A DNA stretch of 32,462 nt, taken from positions 1 to 32,462 of the forward strand of contig NZ_JAEUMO010000140.1 in the NCBI RefSeq assembly GCF_016793285.1. Reading direction: 5' to 3'. Numbering within the stretch: the stretch's first letter is position 1; each line of letters starts with the position of its first letter. Shown in pieces: positions 1-8,857 of this stretch. This DNA is from Phenylobacterium sp. Its GTDB lineage: Bacteria > Pseudomonadota > Alphaproteobacteria > Caulobacterales > Caulobacteraceae. A model generated the notes under the pieces. It did no database searches, was not told where the DNA came from, and saw only the letters and a list, made by a program, of their open reading frames with translations. Both the position numbers and the translations under genes were made by a program.

Positions 1-136
1 GCCCGCGCCCGGCGTGCGTGTCGATCACGGTCAGGGGCCCGCCGCCCTTCGTCAGCTCGGCCAGCAGGCGCAGCAGCGCGGCGTGCTTCACCAGGTCGGC
101 GAAGTTCCCGGCATGGAAGGCGTGGCGGTAGTTCAA
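1..136 (-). CDS. rlmJ: 23S rRNA (adenine-2030-N6)-methyltransferase, N-terminal part (runs off the window)
   Basis: Only the first 45 codons are present; the gene continues beyond base 1. The reading frame gives NYRHAFHAGNFADLVKHAAL soon after the start and ends at the window edge with VIDTHAGRG. This is the RlmJ signature: a YRHxxHAGNxADxxKH N-terminus followed by the SAM-binding DTHAGxG motif. RlmJ methylates N6 of A2030 in 23S rRNA during ribosome assembly. I place the start at TTG 136 because a GGAG lies eight bases upstream (148-145) and the family begins at this point. An in-frame ATG at 166 would add ten residues and has no clear ribosome-binding site. The gene is divergent from topoisomerase IB, with 65 bases between the two starts. 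Confidence 0.88.
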   Translation of the reverse strand, partial: MNYRHAFHAGNFADLVKHAALLRLLAELTKGGGPLTVIDTHAGRG

Positions 137-201
137 GTCGAGGGCTCCGGAACCGGCTTCGCGCATACCACGTTGCGGCCCCGCTCGAAGAGGGGTTCGG
201 G

Positions 202-1209
202 ATGGCCGACGACAGGAGCGTGCCGGAGAGGCCGCAGGGCCTCTCCTACGTGAGCGACCAGGATCCCGGCATCCGGCGCAGGCCGGCCCGCCACGGCTTC
301 GGCTACCGCGACGCGCAGGGGAAATCCGTCACCGACCCGAAGACCCTGGAGCGCATCCGCGCCATCGTCATCCCGCCCGCCTGGACCGACGTCTGGATCA
401 GCCCCAAGGCCAACGGCCACATCCAGGCCACCGGCCGCGACCGGCGGGACCGCAAGCAGTACCGCTACCACCCGCGCTGGAGCGCGACCCGCGGCGAGGC
501 CAAGTACGGCCGCCTCACGGCCTTCGGCCGCGCCCTGCCCAGGCTCCGCCGCCGCGTCGCGGCCGACCTCGCCCGCCGCGGCCTGCCCCGCGAAAAGGTG
601 CTGGCCGCCGTCGTCCGCGTGATGGAGGCCACGCTCGTCCGCGTCGGCAACGAAGAGTACGCCCGCGCCAACCGGAGCTTCGGCCTGACCACGCTGCGCG
701 ACCGCCACGTGAAGATCGCCGGCGGCAGGGCGCGCTTCGAGTTCAGGGGCAAGAGCGGCAAGGCCCATGTCACCGGGTTCAACGACGCCCGCCTCGCCCG
801 CGTGGTGAAGGCCTGCCAGGACGTGCCCGGCCAGCGCCTCTTCCAGTACCTCGACGACGACGGCCGGCGGCGCGCCGTCGAGAGCGCCGACGTCAACGCC
901 TACATTCGCGAGGCCATGGGCGGGGACTTCTCGGCCAAGGACTTCCGCACCTGGGCCGGCACCGTCGCGGCCGCCCGCACCCTGGTCATGCCCGAATGCG
1001 CCGACGTCGCCGCCGCGAAGCGCAACCTCCACACCTGCGTGAAGGCCGTCGCCGGCCTCCTGGGCAACACCGCCGCCGTCGCCCGCAGCGCCTACATCCA
1101 CCCGGCCGTGCTCAGGGCCTACGAGAAGGGCCGGCTGGACCTGAAGCCGACGTTGAGCCCTCGCGCCTTCGAGGTCGCTGTCCTGAGGTTCCTGGAAGCG
1201 AACGCCTAG
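202..1209 (+). CDS. DNA topoisomerase IB (eukaryotic/poxvirus-like)
   Basis: The 335-residue protein has the bacterial type IB topoisomerase layout. An N-terminal DNA-binding part contains GxGYRDxxGK-like sequence and IPPAWTDVWISP, followed by the catalytic core. Visible core motifs are VGNEEYARANRSFGLTTLR, the SAKDFRTW block carrying a catalytic Arg, and ARSAYIHP near the C-terminus, where Tyr298 is the expected nucleophile that forms the 3'-phosphotyrosyl bond. These enzymes relax supercoils by single-strand nicking without ATP. The length is normal for bacterial members. The start is supported by GAGGGG six bases upstream. The TAG stop overlaps the convergent esterase stop by four bases (CTAG). 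Confidence 0.95.
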   Translation: MADDRSVPERPQGLSYVSDQDPGIRRRPARHGFGYRDAQGKSVTDPKTLERIRAIVIPPAWTDVWISPKANGHIQATGRDRRDRKQYRYHPRWSATRGEAKYGRLTAFGRALPRLRRRVAADLARRGLPREKVLAAVVRVMEATLVRVGNEEYARANRSFGLTTLRDRHVKIAGGRARFEFRGKSGKAHVTGFNDARLARVVKACQDVPGQRLFQYLDDDGRRRAVESADVNAYIREAMGGDFSAKDFRTWAGTVAAARTLVMPECADVAAAKRNLHTCVKAVAGLLGNTAAVARSAYIHPAVLRAYEKGRLDLKPTLSPRAFEVAVLRFLEANA

Positions 1210-2827
1210 CCCCGCCCGTTCGCCATCTGCTGCGAGCCGTAGCCCAGCATCAGCTTGCGCTGTTCGGCGCGGACGTCGCTCACCATCCGGCAGGTGTCGT
1301 CCAGCACCATCGTCGGCCGGGTCTGGCTGTCATACGGCGTCCACTTCGGCACGCCCGGCGCGCTGGGCGCCCCGTCGCGGGCGAAACTGGCCCAGAGCGC
1401 AGAGACCTTGTCGGCCAGCGCCTGCGCTTCTCGCGTCAGCGGTCCCACGATCCCCTCGCCGTGCTTCAGGCTGTCGAAGACGAAGGGGATCTCCTCGGCG
1501 TGGGGCACGAAGTAGCGCCCGTCCGCCACCGGCGTCGGCCGTTCGAAGCTGTAGTAGTAGGTCTTCGCGCCGCCCGCGTCGGCCCGCATCCCCGCCTGGA
1601 TCGTCGAGTCCAGGAAGTAGCTGCGATCCGTCGCGGCCATGTAGAGCAGTTCGGCGTTCGAACGGCCGGGGAAGAAGCCTCTGTAGGCCTTCGCCAGCGC
1701 CTCGCCCTCCCCCTTCTGCCAGCGCTCCAGATGCTTCGGCAGGTCTGTGTCCGACAGCGTGTCCATCGCCGGATTCACGCCCAGGAAGCCCGACTGCTCG
1801 GTGCGGCACGTCCCGATCATCACCGGCACGTTCCGCGACATCGCCGGCGCGGCGGGATCGAACGGATGCGTCGGCAGGCTGGGCGTGCCGGCGACCGGCA
1901 TCCATTGCTCGTCCGGCCCCATCGCCTTGGCCTGCGCCGCCTGCAGGGCCGGCAGCGGGACCTCCTGCAAGTGCGCCGCGTCGCTGGGCGCGATGTCGAG
2001 CGCCTTCAGCAGCCGCCGCGCCTTGGCGTCGCCGCTCTCGAGGCTGTCGACGCGGATCTGCGAGCCGCTCTGCACCACCGCGCGCTGGTAGAGCCCTGCG
2101 CCGGCGTCGTGCTCAGCACCATCGTCGTCTTGCGCCCACCGCCCGACTGGCCATGCACCATCACCCGCCGGGGATCGCCGCCGAACCGTTCGATGTTGTC
2201 GCGCACCCAGCGCAGCGCCGCGATGCAGTCCAGCGTGCCCACGTTGGAGCTGTCGGCGAACCGGGGATCGAGGCCGCCCAGATGGCAGTAGCCGAAGACG
2301 TTCAGGCGGTGGTTGATCGTCACGACCACCACATCCTGCTTCCGCGCCACGTTGGTCCCGTCGTACCACGGCGACGAACCCGAGCCGGTCGAGAAGCCGC
2401 CGCCGTGGATCCAGAACATCACCGGCCGCTTCGCCTGGTCGGTCGCCGGCGTCCAGACGTTCAGGATCAGACAGTCCTCGCTCTGCGCCTCGGGCGCGCC
2501 GCGATAGAGGCTGGGATAGGGCCCCACGGCCCGCCCCGGCGTCGCGCCGCTGCCCTGCGCCGTCGCCGGGCCGTAGACGAGGCAGTCCCTCACGCCGGTC
2601 CAGGACTTCGGCGGCTTCGGCGGCATGAAGCGGTTCGCGCCGGCCGTCGTGTCGCCATAGGGTATCGCCTTGAAGACCTTCACGCCGCCCGCCTCGTAGC
2701 CCCGCACCTTGCCGGCCGCGGTCTCGACCACCGGCCCGGCCGCCTGCGCGAACGCCGTCGGCGCGATGAGCGCGCCTGCGCCCGTTCCCAGCACCAGCCG
2801 CCGGCTCATCGCCTGGTCGATCGCCAT
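1206..2827 (-). pseudogene. type-B carboxylesterase, Tat-exported, interrupted by a one-base frameshift near 2095
   Basis: Two overlapping frames make up one carboxylesterase/lipase family protein. The first frame (2827 to about 2094) starts with a Tat-like signal (SRRLVLG then a hydrophobic stretch ending AFAQA). It continues with the oxyanion loop HGGGF (residues 141-145) and the nucleophile elbow GQSGG with Ser228. The second frame (about 2094 to 1206) continues with LYQRAVVQSGS and later PHAEEIPFVFDS, which carries the expected catalytic His. The break falls in a run of three G on the coding strand (CCC at 2094-2096). Restoring one G gives ...TPAQGLYQRAVVQSG and a 540-residue protein, the usual family length. 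It may be a real pseudogene or a homopolymer sequencing error. The GQSGG elbow differs from the commoner GESAGG. Confidence 0.85.
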
Positions 2828-2950
2828 CGCTTCCGCCCCATACCGTTGTTTCGATCAGACTAACCGCTGGCGCGCCAAACGCGAAGTGGACCGCCGCGAC
2901 GCCGTCGAATGGCTCTGGCGACGCCCCGCACCCGCCCTTACCTCTGCCGC

Positions 2951-3766
2951 ATGGACCTGCAGGCCTACTTCGACCGCATCGGCTACACGGGCGACGCCCG
3001 GCCCGACCTGGCGACGCTCAGGGCGGTGCATCGCGCGCACGCGCTCGGCGTCAGCTACGAGAGCTTCGACGTCCAGTTCGGAACCCCGCTGACCCCCGAC
3101 CCGGCCGCCGCGTTCGACAAGATCGTCCGGCGCGGCCGCGGCGGCTGGTGCTACGAGATGAACGGCGTCCTCGGCGCGGCGCTGGACGCGATCGGCTTCG
3201 AGGTCACCCGGCTGGCGGGGGGCGTGCATCGGGCCACGCGGGGCGACGACGCGGTCGGCAACCATCTCGTGCTGATGGTCGACGTGAACGGCGAACCCTG
3301 GATCGCCGACGTGGGTTTCGGCGACGGCCCGCGGGAGCCCTTCCCCCTGCGCGAAGGCCCCGTGATCTCAGATGGTTACGCCTACAGGCTCGAGCAGCTA
3401 GACGCCGGGTGGTGGCGCTTCCACAACCACCCCCTGGGCGGCGCTCCGAGTTTCGACTTCACGACGCGGCCGGCCGATCCGGCGCTGCTGGCCCGGGTGT
3501 GCGGCGAACTCCAGACCTCGCCGCAATCGCCGTTCGTCATGGTCGCCATCGCGCAGCGGCACATGCCCGACGAGATCCGGATGCTGCGCGGGCGGCTCTT
3601 CCGCCGCGTGAAGGCCGACCGCAAGGACGAGCATCTGATCCCAGACCCCGACGCCTTCGTGGCACTGCTGGCGCGCGAGTTCGAGTTGGAGCTGCCGCAG
3701 GCCGCGGCCCTGTGGCCGACGATCTGCCGTCGCCATGAGGAGTTGTTCCCGGACGCGCCCGCGTAG
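2951..3766 (+). CDS. arylamine N-acetyltransferase (NAT family)
   Basis: This 271-residue protein matches the NAT family in length and in its catalytic triad: Cys67 in RGGWCYEMN, His105 in VGNHLVLMV and Asp120 in IADVGFGD. NATs transfer acetyl from acetyl-CoA to arylamines, hydrazines and related xenobiotics in the cytoplasm through an acetyl-Cys intermediate. I use ATG 2951 because MDLQAYFDRIGY is the usual family N-terminus. An in-frame ATG at 2909 would add an arginine- and proline-containing tail without support. Neither start has a good Shine-Dalgarno sequence. The gene is divergent from the broken esterase (123 bases between starts) and ends eight bases before the convergent membrane protein gene. 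Confidence 0.93.
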   Translation: MDLQAYFDRIGYTGDARPDLATLRAVHRAHALGVSYESFDVQFGTPLTPDPAAAFDKIVRRGRGGWCYEMNGVLGAALDAIGFEVTRLAGGVHRATRGDDAVGNHLVLMVDVNGEPWIADVGFGDGPREPFPLREGPVISDGYAYRLEQLDAGWWRFHNHPLGGAPSFDFTTRPADPALLARVCGELQTSPQSPFVMVAIAQRHMPDEIRMLRGRLFRRVKADRKDEHLIPDPDAFVALLAREFELELPQAAALWPTICRRHEELFPDAPA

Positions 3767-3774
3767 GGGGCCGC

Positions 3775-4194
3775 TCAGCCCGCCGCGGCGTCGCGGCGCG
3801 CCGCCAGCGAACCGCCGATCAGGGACGCCAGCAGCCCCGCGCCCAGCGAGACGGCGAACACCGGCGTGAACAGTTGCGCCGGCGTCGCCATCGGCAGGCC
3901 CACGGCGATGTCGATGACGGCGTAGGCCGCCCAGATCGTCGCCGCGAACAGCAGCGCGTGCCGCCCGGGCCGCCGGCGGCCGAGAACCCAACTCGCCAGG
4001 CAAAGCAGCGCCGCGCCGCCGAGCGGCGCCGTCAGGGCCGCGATCTTCGGCGCGCCCGCCTGATAGTAGGCCGCCTCATGGCCCGGATCGACCAGCAGCG
4101 ACCAGGCGAAGATCGCCGCCGTCGTGACCAGCATGTTCAGCGCCAGGACCAGGACCGCCGTCCCCAGCGCCTTGGGATAGTCGATCGGCTGCAT
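3775..4194 (-). CDS. small four-helix membrane protein, unknown function
   Basis: The protein has 139 residues. Four hydrophobic stretches are visible, near residues 10-34, 51-72, 78-98 and 106-128, so it is probably an inner-membrane protein with four transmembrane helices. A basic loop (GRRRPGRH, about 72-79) separates helices two and three. I recognise no catalytic motif or named family. A GGGGAGG sequence lies just upstream of the ATG. It is 33 bases downstream of the TonB-dependent receptor on the same strand and could be co-transcribed with it. Confidence 0.75.
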   Translation of the reverse strand: MQPIDYPKALGTAVLVLALNMLVTTAAIFAWSLLVDPGHEAAYYQAGAPKIAALTAPLGGAALLCLASWVLGRRRPGRHALLFAATIWAAYAVIDIAVGLPMATPAQLFTPVFAVSLGAGLLASLIGGSLAARRDAAAG

Positions 4195-4227
4195 CGCATC
4201 CTCCCCGGAGCCAGGCGATGCTAGCGC

Positions 4228-6228
4228 CTACCGACGATACGTGAAGCCCACGCGGAAGGTGCGCGGCGCGGCATAGCTCTCGACGCCGTCGGCCGTCTCG
4301 CCGACCTCCAGCTTGCCGCCGGCCAGGTTCTCGGCGGCCGCGAAGGCCTCGACGTTCGGCGCGAACCGCCAGGTCGCCCGCGCGTCGAGCTGCACGCCCG
4401 CGCCAAGCCGGCGGCTGTTAAGGTCGTCCTCGAAGCGCATGCTCTCGTAGCGCAGGTCCGCCGAGAGCCGCACGGCCTCCGCCACCCGCCAGTCGATCCC
4501 GCTCGTCACGGTCCACTTCGGCGTCTGCGCCGGGCGCAGGCCCGTCAGTTGCGGCGCACTCGTCCCGCCATGCACCTCGGCGTCGGTGTAGGCGAAGGCC
4601 GCGCGCCAGGTCGCCGCCTCGGCCACCGCACCGAACGCCTCGCCCTCGACGCCCCAGGCCTCGATCGCGCCGGCGTTCTGACGCTGCCGCAGAGTGCCGC
4701 CCGCCGGGATCACGCCGGCCACCGGATGCGTCGCCGGGCCCACCAGCAGGGTCACGTTGGTGATCGGGTCCTTCAGCCGGTTGTAGAACACCGTCCCGCG
4801 CCAGCGGACCGGCCCCTCGCCGTCCAGCCCCGCCTCGATGCCCGTCAGCGTCTCGGGCTTCAGGTCCGGGTTGGCCTCGGTGATGTCGTTGCCGACCCGG
4901 AACGGCCGGTGCAGCTCGTTCAACGTCGGCGGCCGGAAGCCTGCGTAGGCCGCGCCGCGGACGTAGATCCCGTCCGCCGCCTCGTAGCGCACGCCGAGGC
5001 GGCCCGTCGGGGTCGTATCCGAGCGGTTCGGCGTCGCCAGGTTCAGCGTCGTCGCGCCGGTCTGCGCGTCACGCTCCAGCCGCTGGGCGTCGTAGGCGCG
5101 GCTGCGGTCGAGGCGGACGCCGCCGGTCACCAGCCACGGGCCTTCGTCCAGCGCCGCCTCGGCGTAAGCCCCGACCACCGAGGTCTTGCCGCCCGCCTCG
5201 CGCAGCCGCGTGAAGGTCCCGTTGAGGAACCGGAACTTCTCCCGCTCGGTCCCGTCGGTGAGGCGCGCGTCGACGCCGACCTCCAGCGCCGCCGGCCCCT
5301 GCATCCACTGCCAGGCGGCGTTGACGCCGTAGCCGCGCGCCGGGGTCGAGTACTGGTCGTTGGCGGGCGTCGTCGTCGCGCGGTTGGCGGCCACCGCCAC
5401 CGAACTGTTCTCCAGGTCCGACGTGCGCACCCAGCCCTGCAATCGCCACCCGCCGACGCCCTCGCTCGCCGGCTGCGCCAGGGTCAGCGTCGCGTTCGTG
5501 CCCGAGGCGTTGGAGCGCGCCCCGCGCAACCCCGCGTTCTGGCGCACCGTGAACGCGCCGAGCCGCAGCGCCGTCTCGATGCCGCCGAAGTCGTGCTGGA
5601 GCCTCAGCGCCACAGAGCCGTCGCCCAGCTTCAGCTTCTCGTCCGCCGCCCCGCGACGGGGTCCGCGCACGGCGTAGTAGCCGTCGGTGTGCGACGCCGC
5701 CGCCGTCAGCAGCCAGCCCGGCCCGCCGCCCGACGCCGCGGCCCGGAAGCTCTCGCGTTCGCCGGCCGAAAGCTCGGCCACCGCCACCCCCTCGCCCGCG
5801 CCGCGTTCCGACAGCGCGATGACCCCCGTCAGGGCGCCCGCGCCGTAAGGTCCCGAGCCGGCGCCGCGGATCACGTTGGCGCTCTCGATTCCCTCGCTCG
5901 GCAGCGCGCTCCAGATCACCCAGCCGCCGAACGGGTCGTTCTGCGGCGCGCCGTCCAGCGTCACCAGCGCCCGACCGGCGCCCGACGGCGCGATCGCGCG
6001 CAGCGACAGGCCCTGCGTCGTCGGATTGGCGGCGCCCGAGTTCGTGCGGCGGAACAGGGAGACGCCGGGCGCGGTCTTCAGGGCCTCGTCCAGGCGCGGC
6101 TCCGCACGGAGCGCCGCGGGCAGGATCTGCACCGCGCTGAACGCGGCGTCGCCCCCCAGCGGCGCCAGCCGCGGCGGGTGGACGATCACGATCTCGACGT
6201 CGGCCGGAGGGGGCGGCAGAGCGGGCAT
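4228..6228 (-). CDS. TonB-dependent outer-membrane receptor
   Basis: From ATG 6228 the protein has 666 residues. Near the N-terminus EIVIVHPPRL resembles a TonB box. A plug domain follows, with LDEALKTAPGVSLFRR, TQGLSLRAIAPSGAGRALVTLDGAP and NVIRGAGSGPYGAGALTGVI. The remainder is a beta-barrel ending FRVGFTYRR, which includes GFRPPTLNELHRPFRVG and NPDLKPETLTGIEAGL, typical of vitamin B12/siderophore-type receptors. Such proteins import large or scarce ligands using TonB energy; the ligand is not readable. No signal peptide follows ATG 6228. An in-frame TTG at 6291 adds only 21 residues and still gives no convincing signal. The gene is divergent from the SDR at 6291. Confidence 0.9.
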   Translation of the reverse strand: MPALPPPPADVEIVIVHPPRLAPLGGDAAFSAVQILPAALRAEPRLDEALKTAPGVSLFRRTNSGAANPTTQGLSLRAIAPSGAGRALVTLDGAPQNDPFGGWVIWSALPSEGIESANVIRGAGSGPYGAGALTGVIALSERGAGEGVAVAELSAGERESFRAAASGGGPGWLLTAAASHTDGYYAVRGPRRGAADEKLKLGDGSVALRLQHDFGGIETALRLGAFTVRQNAGLRGARSNASGTNATLTLAQPASEGVGGWRLQGWVRTSDLENSSVAVAANRATTTPANDQYSTPARGYGVNAAWQWMQGPAALEVGVDARLTDGTEREKFRFLNGTFTRLREAGGKTSVVGAYAEAALDEGPWLVTGGVRLDRSRAYDAQRLERDAQTGATTLNLATPNRSDTTPTGRLGVRYEAADGIYVRGAAYAGFRPPTLNELHRPFRVGNDITEANPDLKPETLTGIEAGLDGEGPVRWRGTVFYNRLKDPITNVTLLVGPATHPVAGVIPAGGTLRQRQNAGAIEAWGVEGEAFGAVAEAATWRAAFAYTDAEVHGGTSAPQLTGLRPAQTPKWTVTSGIDWRVAEAVRLSADLRYESMRFEDDLNSRRLGAGVQLDARATWRFAPNVEAFAAAENLAGGKLEVGETADGVESYAAPRTFRVGFTYRR

Positions 6229-6290
6229 GATCTCTCGTAGGTGTGGTGCGGCCAGGGCAGGAGGGCTACTGACGCCCGAGGGAGAGCGCA

Positions 6291-7034
6291 ATGGCTAAGG
6301 TCGCGATCGTCACCGGCGCAGGCACAGGGATAGGGCGGGCTGTGTCCCTGGCGCTACTCAATTGCGGATGGTCCGTCGCCCTGGCCGGCCGCCGCGAGGC
6401 GGAACTGGCCGGGACCGCGGCGCTGGGCGAAGGCGCGCCGTGCCTGGTCCACCCGACCGACGTCGCCGAGGAAGCCTCGGTCGATGCGCTCTTCGCGGCC
6501 ACGAAGGATCGCTTCGGCCGCCTCGACCTGGTGTTCAACAACGCGGGCTCGGGCGCCCCGCCCACGCCCCTGGAGGACCACAGCCTCGAACACTGGAAGC
6601 GCGTCGTCGACGTCAACCTGACGGGCGCGTTCCTCTGCACCCGCGCCGCGTTCCGGCTGATGAAGGATCAGGACCCCCGCGGCGGGCGCATCATCAACAA
6701 CGGCTCGATCTCGGCCCACGCCCCGCGTCCCCGCTCGATCGCCTACACCGCCACCAAGCACGCGATCACCGGCCTGACCCGCTCCACCGCGCTGGACGGC
6801 CGCGCCTACGACATCGCCTGCGGCCAGATCGACATCGGCAACGCCGCCACTCCGATGACCGCCCGCATGGCCGGCGGCGTACCCCAGGCCGACGGCACGC
6901 TGAAGCCGGAGCCCACCATGGACGTCCAGGCCGTCGCCGACGCCGTCGTCTACATGGCCGGCCTGCCGCTTTCCGCCAACGTGCAGTTCATGACCGTGAT
7001 GGCCACGCAGATGCCGTTCATCGGCCGCGGCTGA
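6291..7034 (+). CDS. short-chain dehydrogenase/reductase (SDR)
   Basis: A classical SDR of 247 residues. It has the nucleotide-binding TGAGTGIG motif (8-15), NNAG (83-86), catalytic Ser139 in INNGSISA, and YxxxK at Tyr152/Lys156. It should oxidise an alcohol or reduce a ketone with NAD(H) or NADP(H). The substrate is unknown, and Arg38-Arg39 after the second beta strand would favour NADP(H). The start is supported by GGGAGAG a few bases upstream. It is divergent from the TonB receptor and ends 16 bases before the convergent crotonase gene, at the edge of the catabolic region. Confidence 0.92.
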   Translation: MAKVAIVTGAGTGIGRAVSLALLNCGWSVALAGRREAELAGTAALGEGAPCLVHPTDVAEEASVDALFAATKDRFGRLDLVFNNAGSGAPPTPLEDHSLEHWKRVVDVNLTGAFLCTRAAFRLMKDQDPRGGRIINNGSISAHAPRPRSIAYTATKHAITGLTRSTALDGRAYDIACGQIDIGNAATPMTARMAGGVPQADGTLKPEPTMDVQAVADAVVYMAGLPLSANVQFMTVMATQMPFIGRG

Positions 7035-7050
7035 AGCCGGGGAGGCGCGC

Positions 7051-7914
7051 CTACTGCGAGGCGCCGAACGGAACCGGCGCCGGCGTCTCGACCTCGGTGT
7101 CGGCGAAGCTCGGCGCCCGCTTCTGCATGTTGGCCATCACGGCCTCCACCTGGTTCGGCGAGCTGATCAGCGCCACCTGCTCGCGGCTCTCCTCGATCAG
7201 GATCTCGGACTTGCCGGCCTCGTCGGCCATGTTCAGCAGCCGCTTCGCCGCGCGGATCGCGTGCGGGTTCTTGGCGGCGACCTCCCTCGCATAGGCCAGC
7301 GCCTCGGCGTGCGGGTCGGCGCAGACGCGGGTCGCGAGGCCCATCTGCAACGCCTCCTCGCCCGAGAAGATCCGGCCCGAGTAGGTCAGGTCCCGGGCCA
7401 CGTCGTCGCGCACCAGACCGCGCAGCAGCGCCATGCCGGCCATGTCGGGGATCAGGCCCCAGCGGATCTCGAACACCGACAGCTTCGCGTCCGGCGTGAC
7501 GAAGCGCAGGTCGGCCGAGAGCTGCAACTGGTAGCCGCCGCCGTAGGCCACGCCATGCACCGCCGCGATCACCGGCACCGGGATCTCGCGCCAGACCATC
7601 ACCGCGTGCTGCGCCCGGTTCGAGCCGCCGGCCGTGCGGTTGGCGGTGACGAGATCGCCGCCCGCGCTGCTCTGCCCCCCGGAGCGGGCGCCCGACGCCA
7701 TCGCGCCGAAGTTCGACGTGTCCAGGCCCGCGCAGAACGACTTGCCGTCGCCCGAGAGCACCACGGCCCGCAGGCCCGGCTCGCGCTTCAGCCGCTCGCC
7801 GGCCTGGATCAGCCCCTCGAACATGGCGTTGTCCAGGGCGTTCATCTTGTCGGCGCGGTTGAGGCGCACGTCGGCGACGCCGCCTTCGATGGTGATGCTC
7901 ACGCGGTCGTTCAT
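7051..7914 (-). CDS. crotonase / enoyl-CoA hydratase family protein (last gene of the GST operon)
   Basis: The protein has 287 residues from ATG 7914, which has GAGAGGA eight bases upstream. Crotonase features are VRLNRADKMNALD (about 17-28), the first oxyanion segment SFCAGLDTSNF (59-69) and the second, HGVAYGGG (120-127). By eye, the positions of the two hydratase glutamates hold Gln129 and Glu149, with Asp157 further on. It may therefore be an isomerase, hydrolase or specialised hydratase rather than a standard 2-enoyl-CoA hydratase. It lies 16 bases downstream of the extended GST gene on the same strand. The substrate is presumably a CoA thioester. Confidence 0.9.
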   Translation of the reverse strand: MNDRVSITIEGGVADVRLNRADKMNALDNAMFEGLIQAGERLKREPGLRAVVLSGDGKSFCAGLDTSNFGAMASGARSGGQSSAGGDLVTANRTAGGSNRAQHAVMVWREIPVPVIAAVHGVAYGGGYQLQLSADLRFVTPDAKLSVFEIRWGLIPDMAGMALLRGLVRDDVARDLTYSGRIFSGEEALQMGLATRVCADPHAEALAYAREVAAKNPHAIRAAKRLLNMADEAGKSEILIEESREQVALISSPNQVEAVMANMQKRAPSFADTEVETPAPVPFGASQ

Positions 7915-7930
7915 CGTCTCGGTCCTCTCT

Positions 7931-8842
7931 TCAGCGCTTCGCCAGAACGTAGCCGGCGCGCGGGAAATGCACATGCGCGACGTCCAGCTCGCCGCATTCG
8001 CGGGCCAGGGTCACGCGGTCTCTGGAGAGCCCCACGAGCACGCCCTCGACGGGGTCGCGCCCGTAGTCGTCGGCCTGGACGACCACCCGGTCGCCCTTCC
8101 TCACGCCCGACGGGTCGTTCGGATCGCAGGCCACGTCGTCGCTGGGTTCCGACCTCGCCGCGACGGCCAGCGCCTCCGCCGGCGGCATCTCGCTGCGCCT
8201 GCCGTGGCCGATGCCGCGCACCCGCTCGGCCCAGGCCCTGGTGCGGTCGAAGCCCGCCAGCAGTTCGTCGGTCGTCCTGCGCGCCGCCCCGCCCGCCCAC
8301 CAGACGTTCATCCAGGCTGCGACGTCGGCCAGCGACGGTGTCGCGCCGCCCAGGAAATCGCCGCCGCCCAGGCCGTCCTCCAGCCACGCCGCGAACGCCC
8401 GCCACTGCGCCCGCGCGAACGGGGCTGCGGCCTTCATCGCCGCCACGTCGAACGGCCGGCCCGACAGCTTCTCGCGGTCGTCGGCGAACGCCTTGGGGAT
8501 GTTGTCCCCGATCTCGGCGAAGATCACCGCCACCGACGACTGGAACCACATGCGGTCCGCCCAGAGGTTCACCGCCCAGTCGGCGCCGCGCGCCACCGGC
8601 GGTTTCGGATGCCGCCGCTCGATCTCGGCCAGGATCACCTGGCTGTCGCAGTAGACGTCGGCCCCGATCTGCATCACGGGGATGCGGCGGTAGCCGCCGG
8701 TCAGCGGGATCAGCTCCGGCTTCGGCATGATCACCGGCTGGATCACCGAGCGCCACGCCAGGCCCTTGATGCCCAGCATCAGCCGCACCTTCTCCGAGAA
8801 CGGCGAGGTGTCGTAGTGGTGCAGGATGATCTCGGCGGTCAT
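7931..8842 (-). CDS. glutathione S-transferase with an extra C-terminal domain
   Basis: The protein has 303 residues, about 90 more than a normal GST. Residues 1-85 form the thioredoxin-like domain, with HHYDTSPFSEKVRLML (Ser13/Ser16 near the expected catalytic position), RRIPVMQIG with its cis-Pro, and DSQVILAEIERR. Residues about 90-215 are the helical GST domain with TPSLADVAAWMN. From about 216 an extra segment follows an acidic linker (CDPNDPSGV) and contains KGDRVVVQADDYG, GVLVGLSRDRVTL and DVAHVHFPRAGYVLAKR. This pattern suggests a small SH3- or KOW-like beta-barrel. GGGGA lies seven bases before the ATG. It is the third of three consecutive GST genes, 15 bases after the second. Confidence 0.88.
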   Translation of the reverse strand: MTAEIILHHYDTSPFSEKVRLMLGIKGLAWRSVIQPVIMPKPELIPLTGGYRRIPVMQIGADVYCDSQVILAEIERRHPKPPVARGADWAVNLWADRMWFQSSVAVIFAEIGDNIPKAFADDREKLSGRPFDVAAMKAAAPFARAQWRAFAAWLEDGLGGGDFLGGATPSLADVAAWMNVWWAGGAARRTTDELLAGFDRTRAWAERVRGIGHGRRSEMPPAEALAVAARSEPSDDVACDPNDPSGVRKGDRVVVQADDYGRDPVEGVLVGLSRDRVTLARECGELDVAHVHFPRAGYVLAKR

Positions 8843-8857
8843 CTACGGGTCCCCACG

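Noticed and set aside
133-1101. A 322-codon minus-strand frame opposite topoisomerase IB
   Set aside because: It is a Gly/Ala/Val shadow frame. The plus-strand topoisomerase has all expected motifs.
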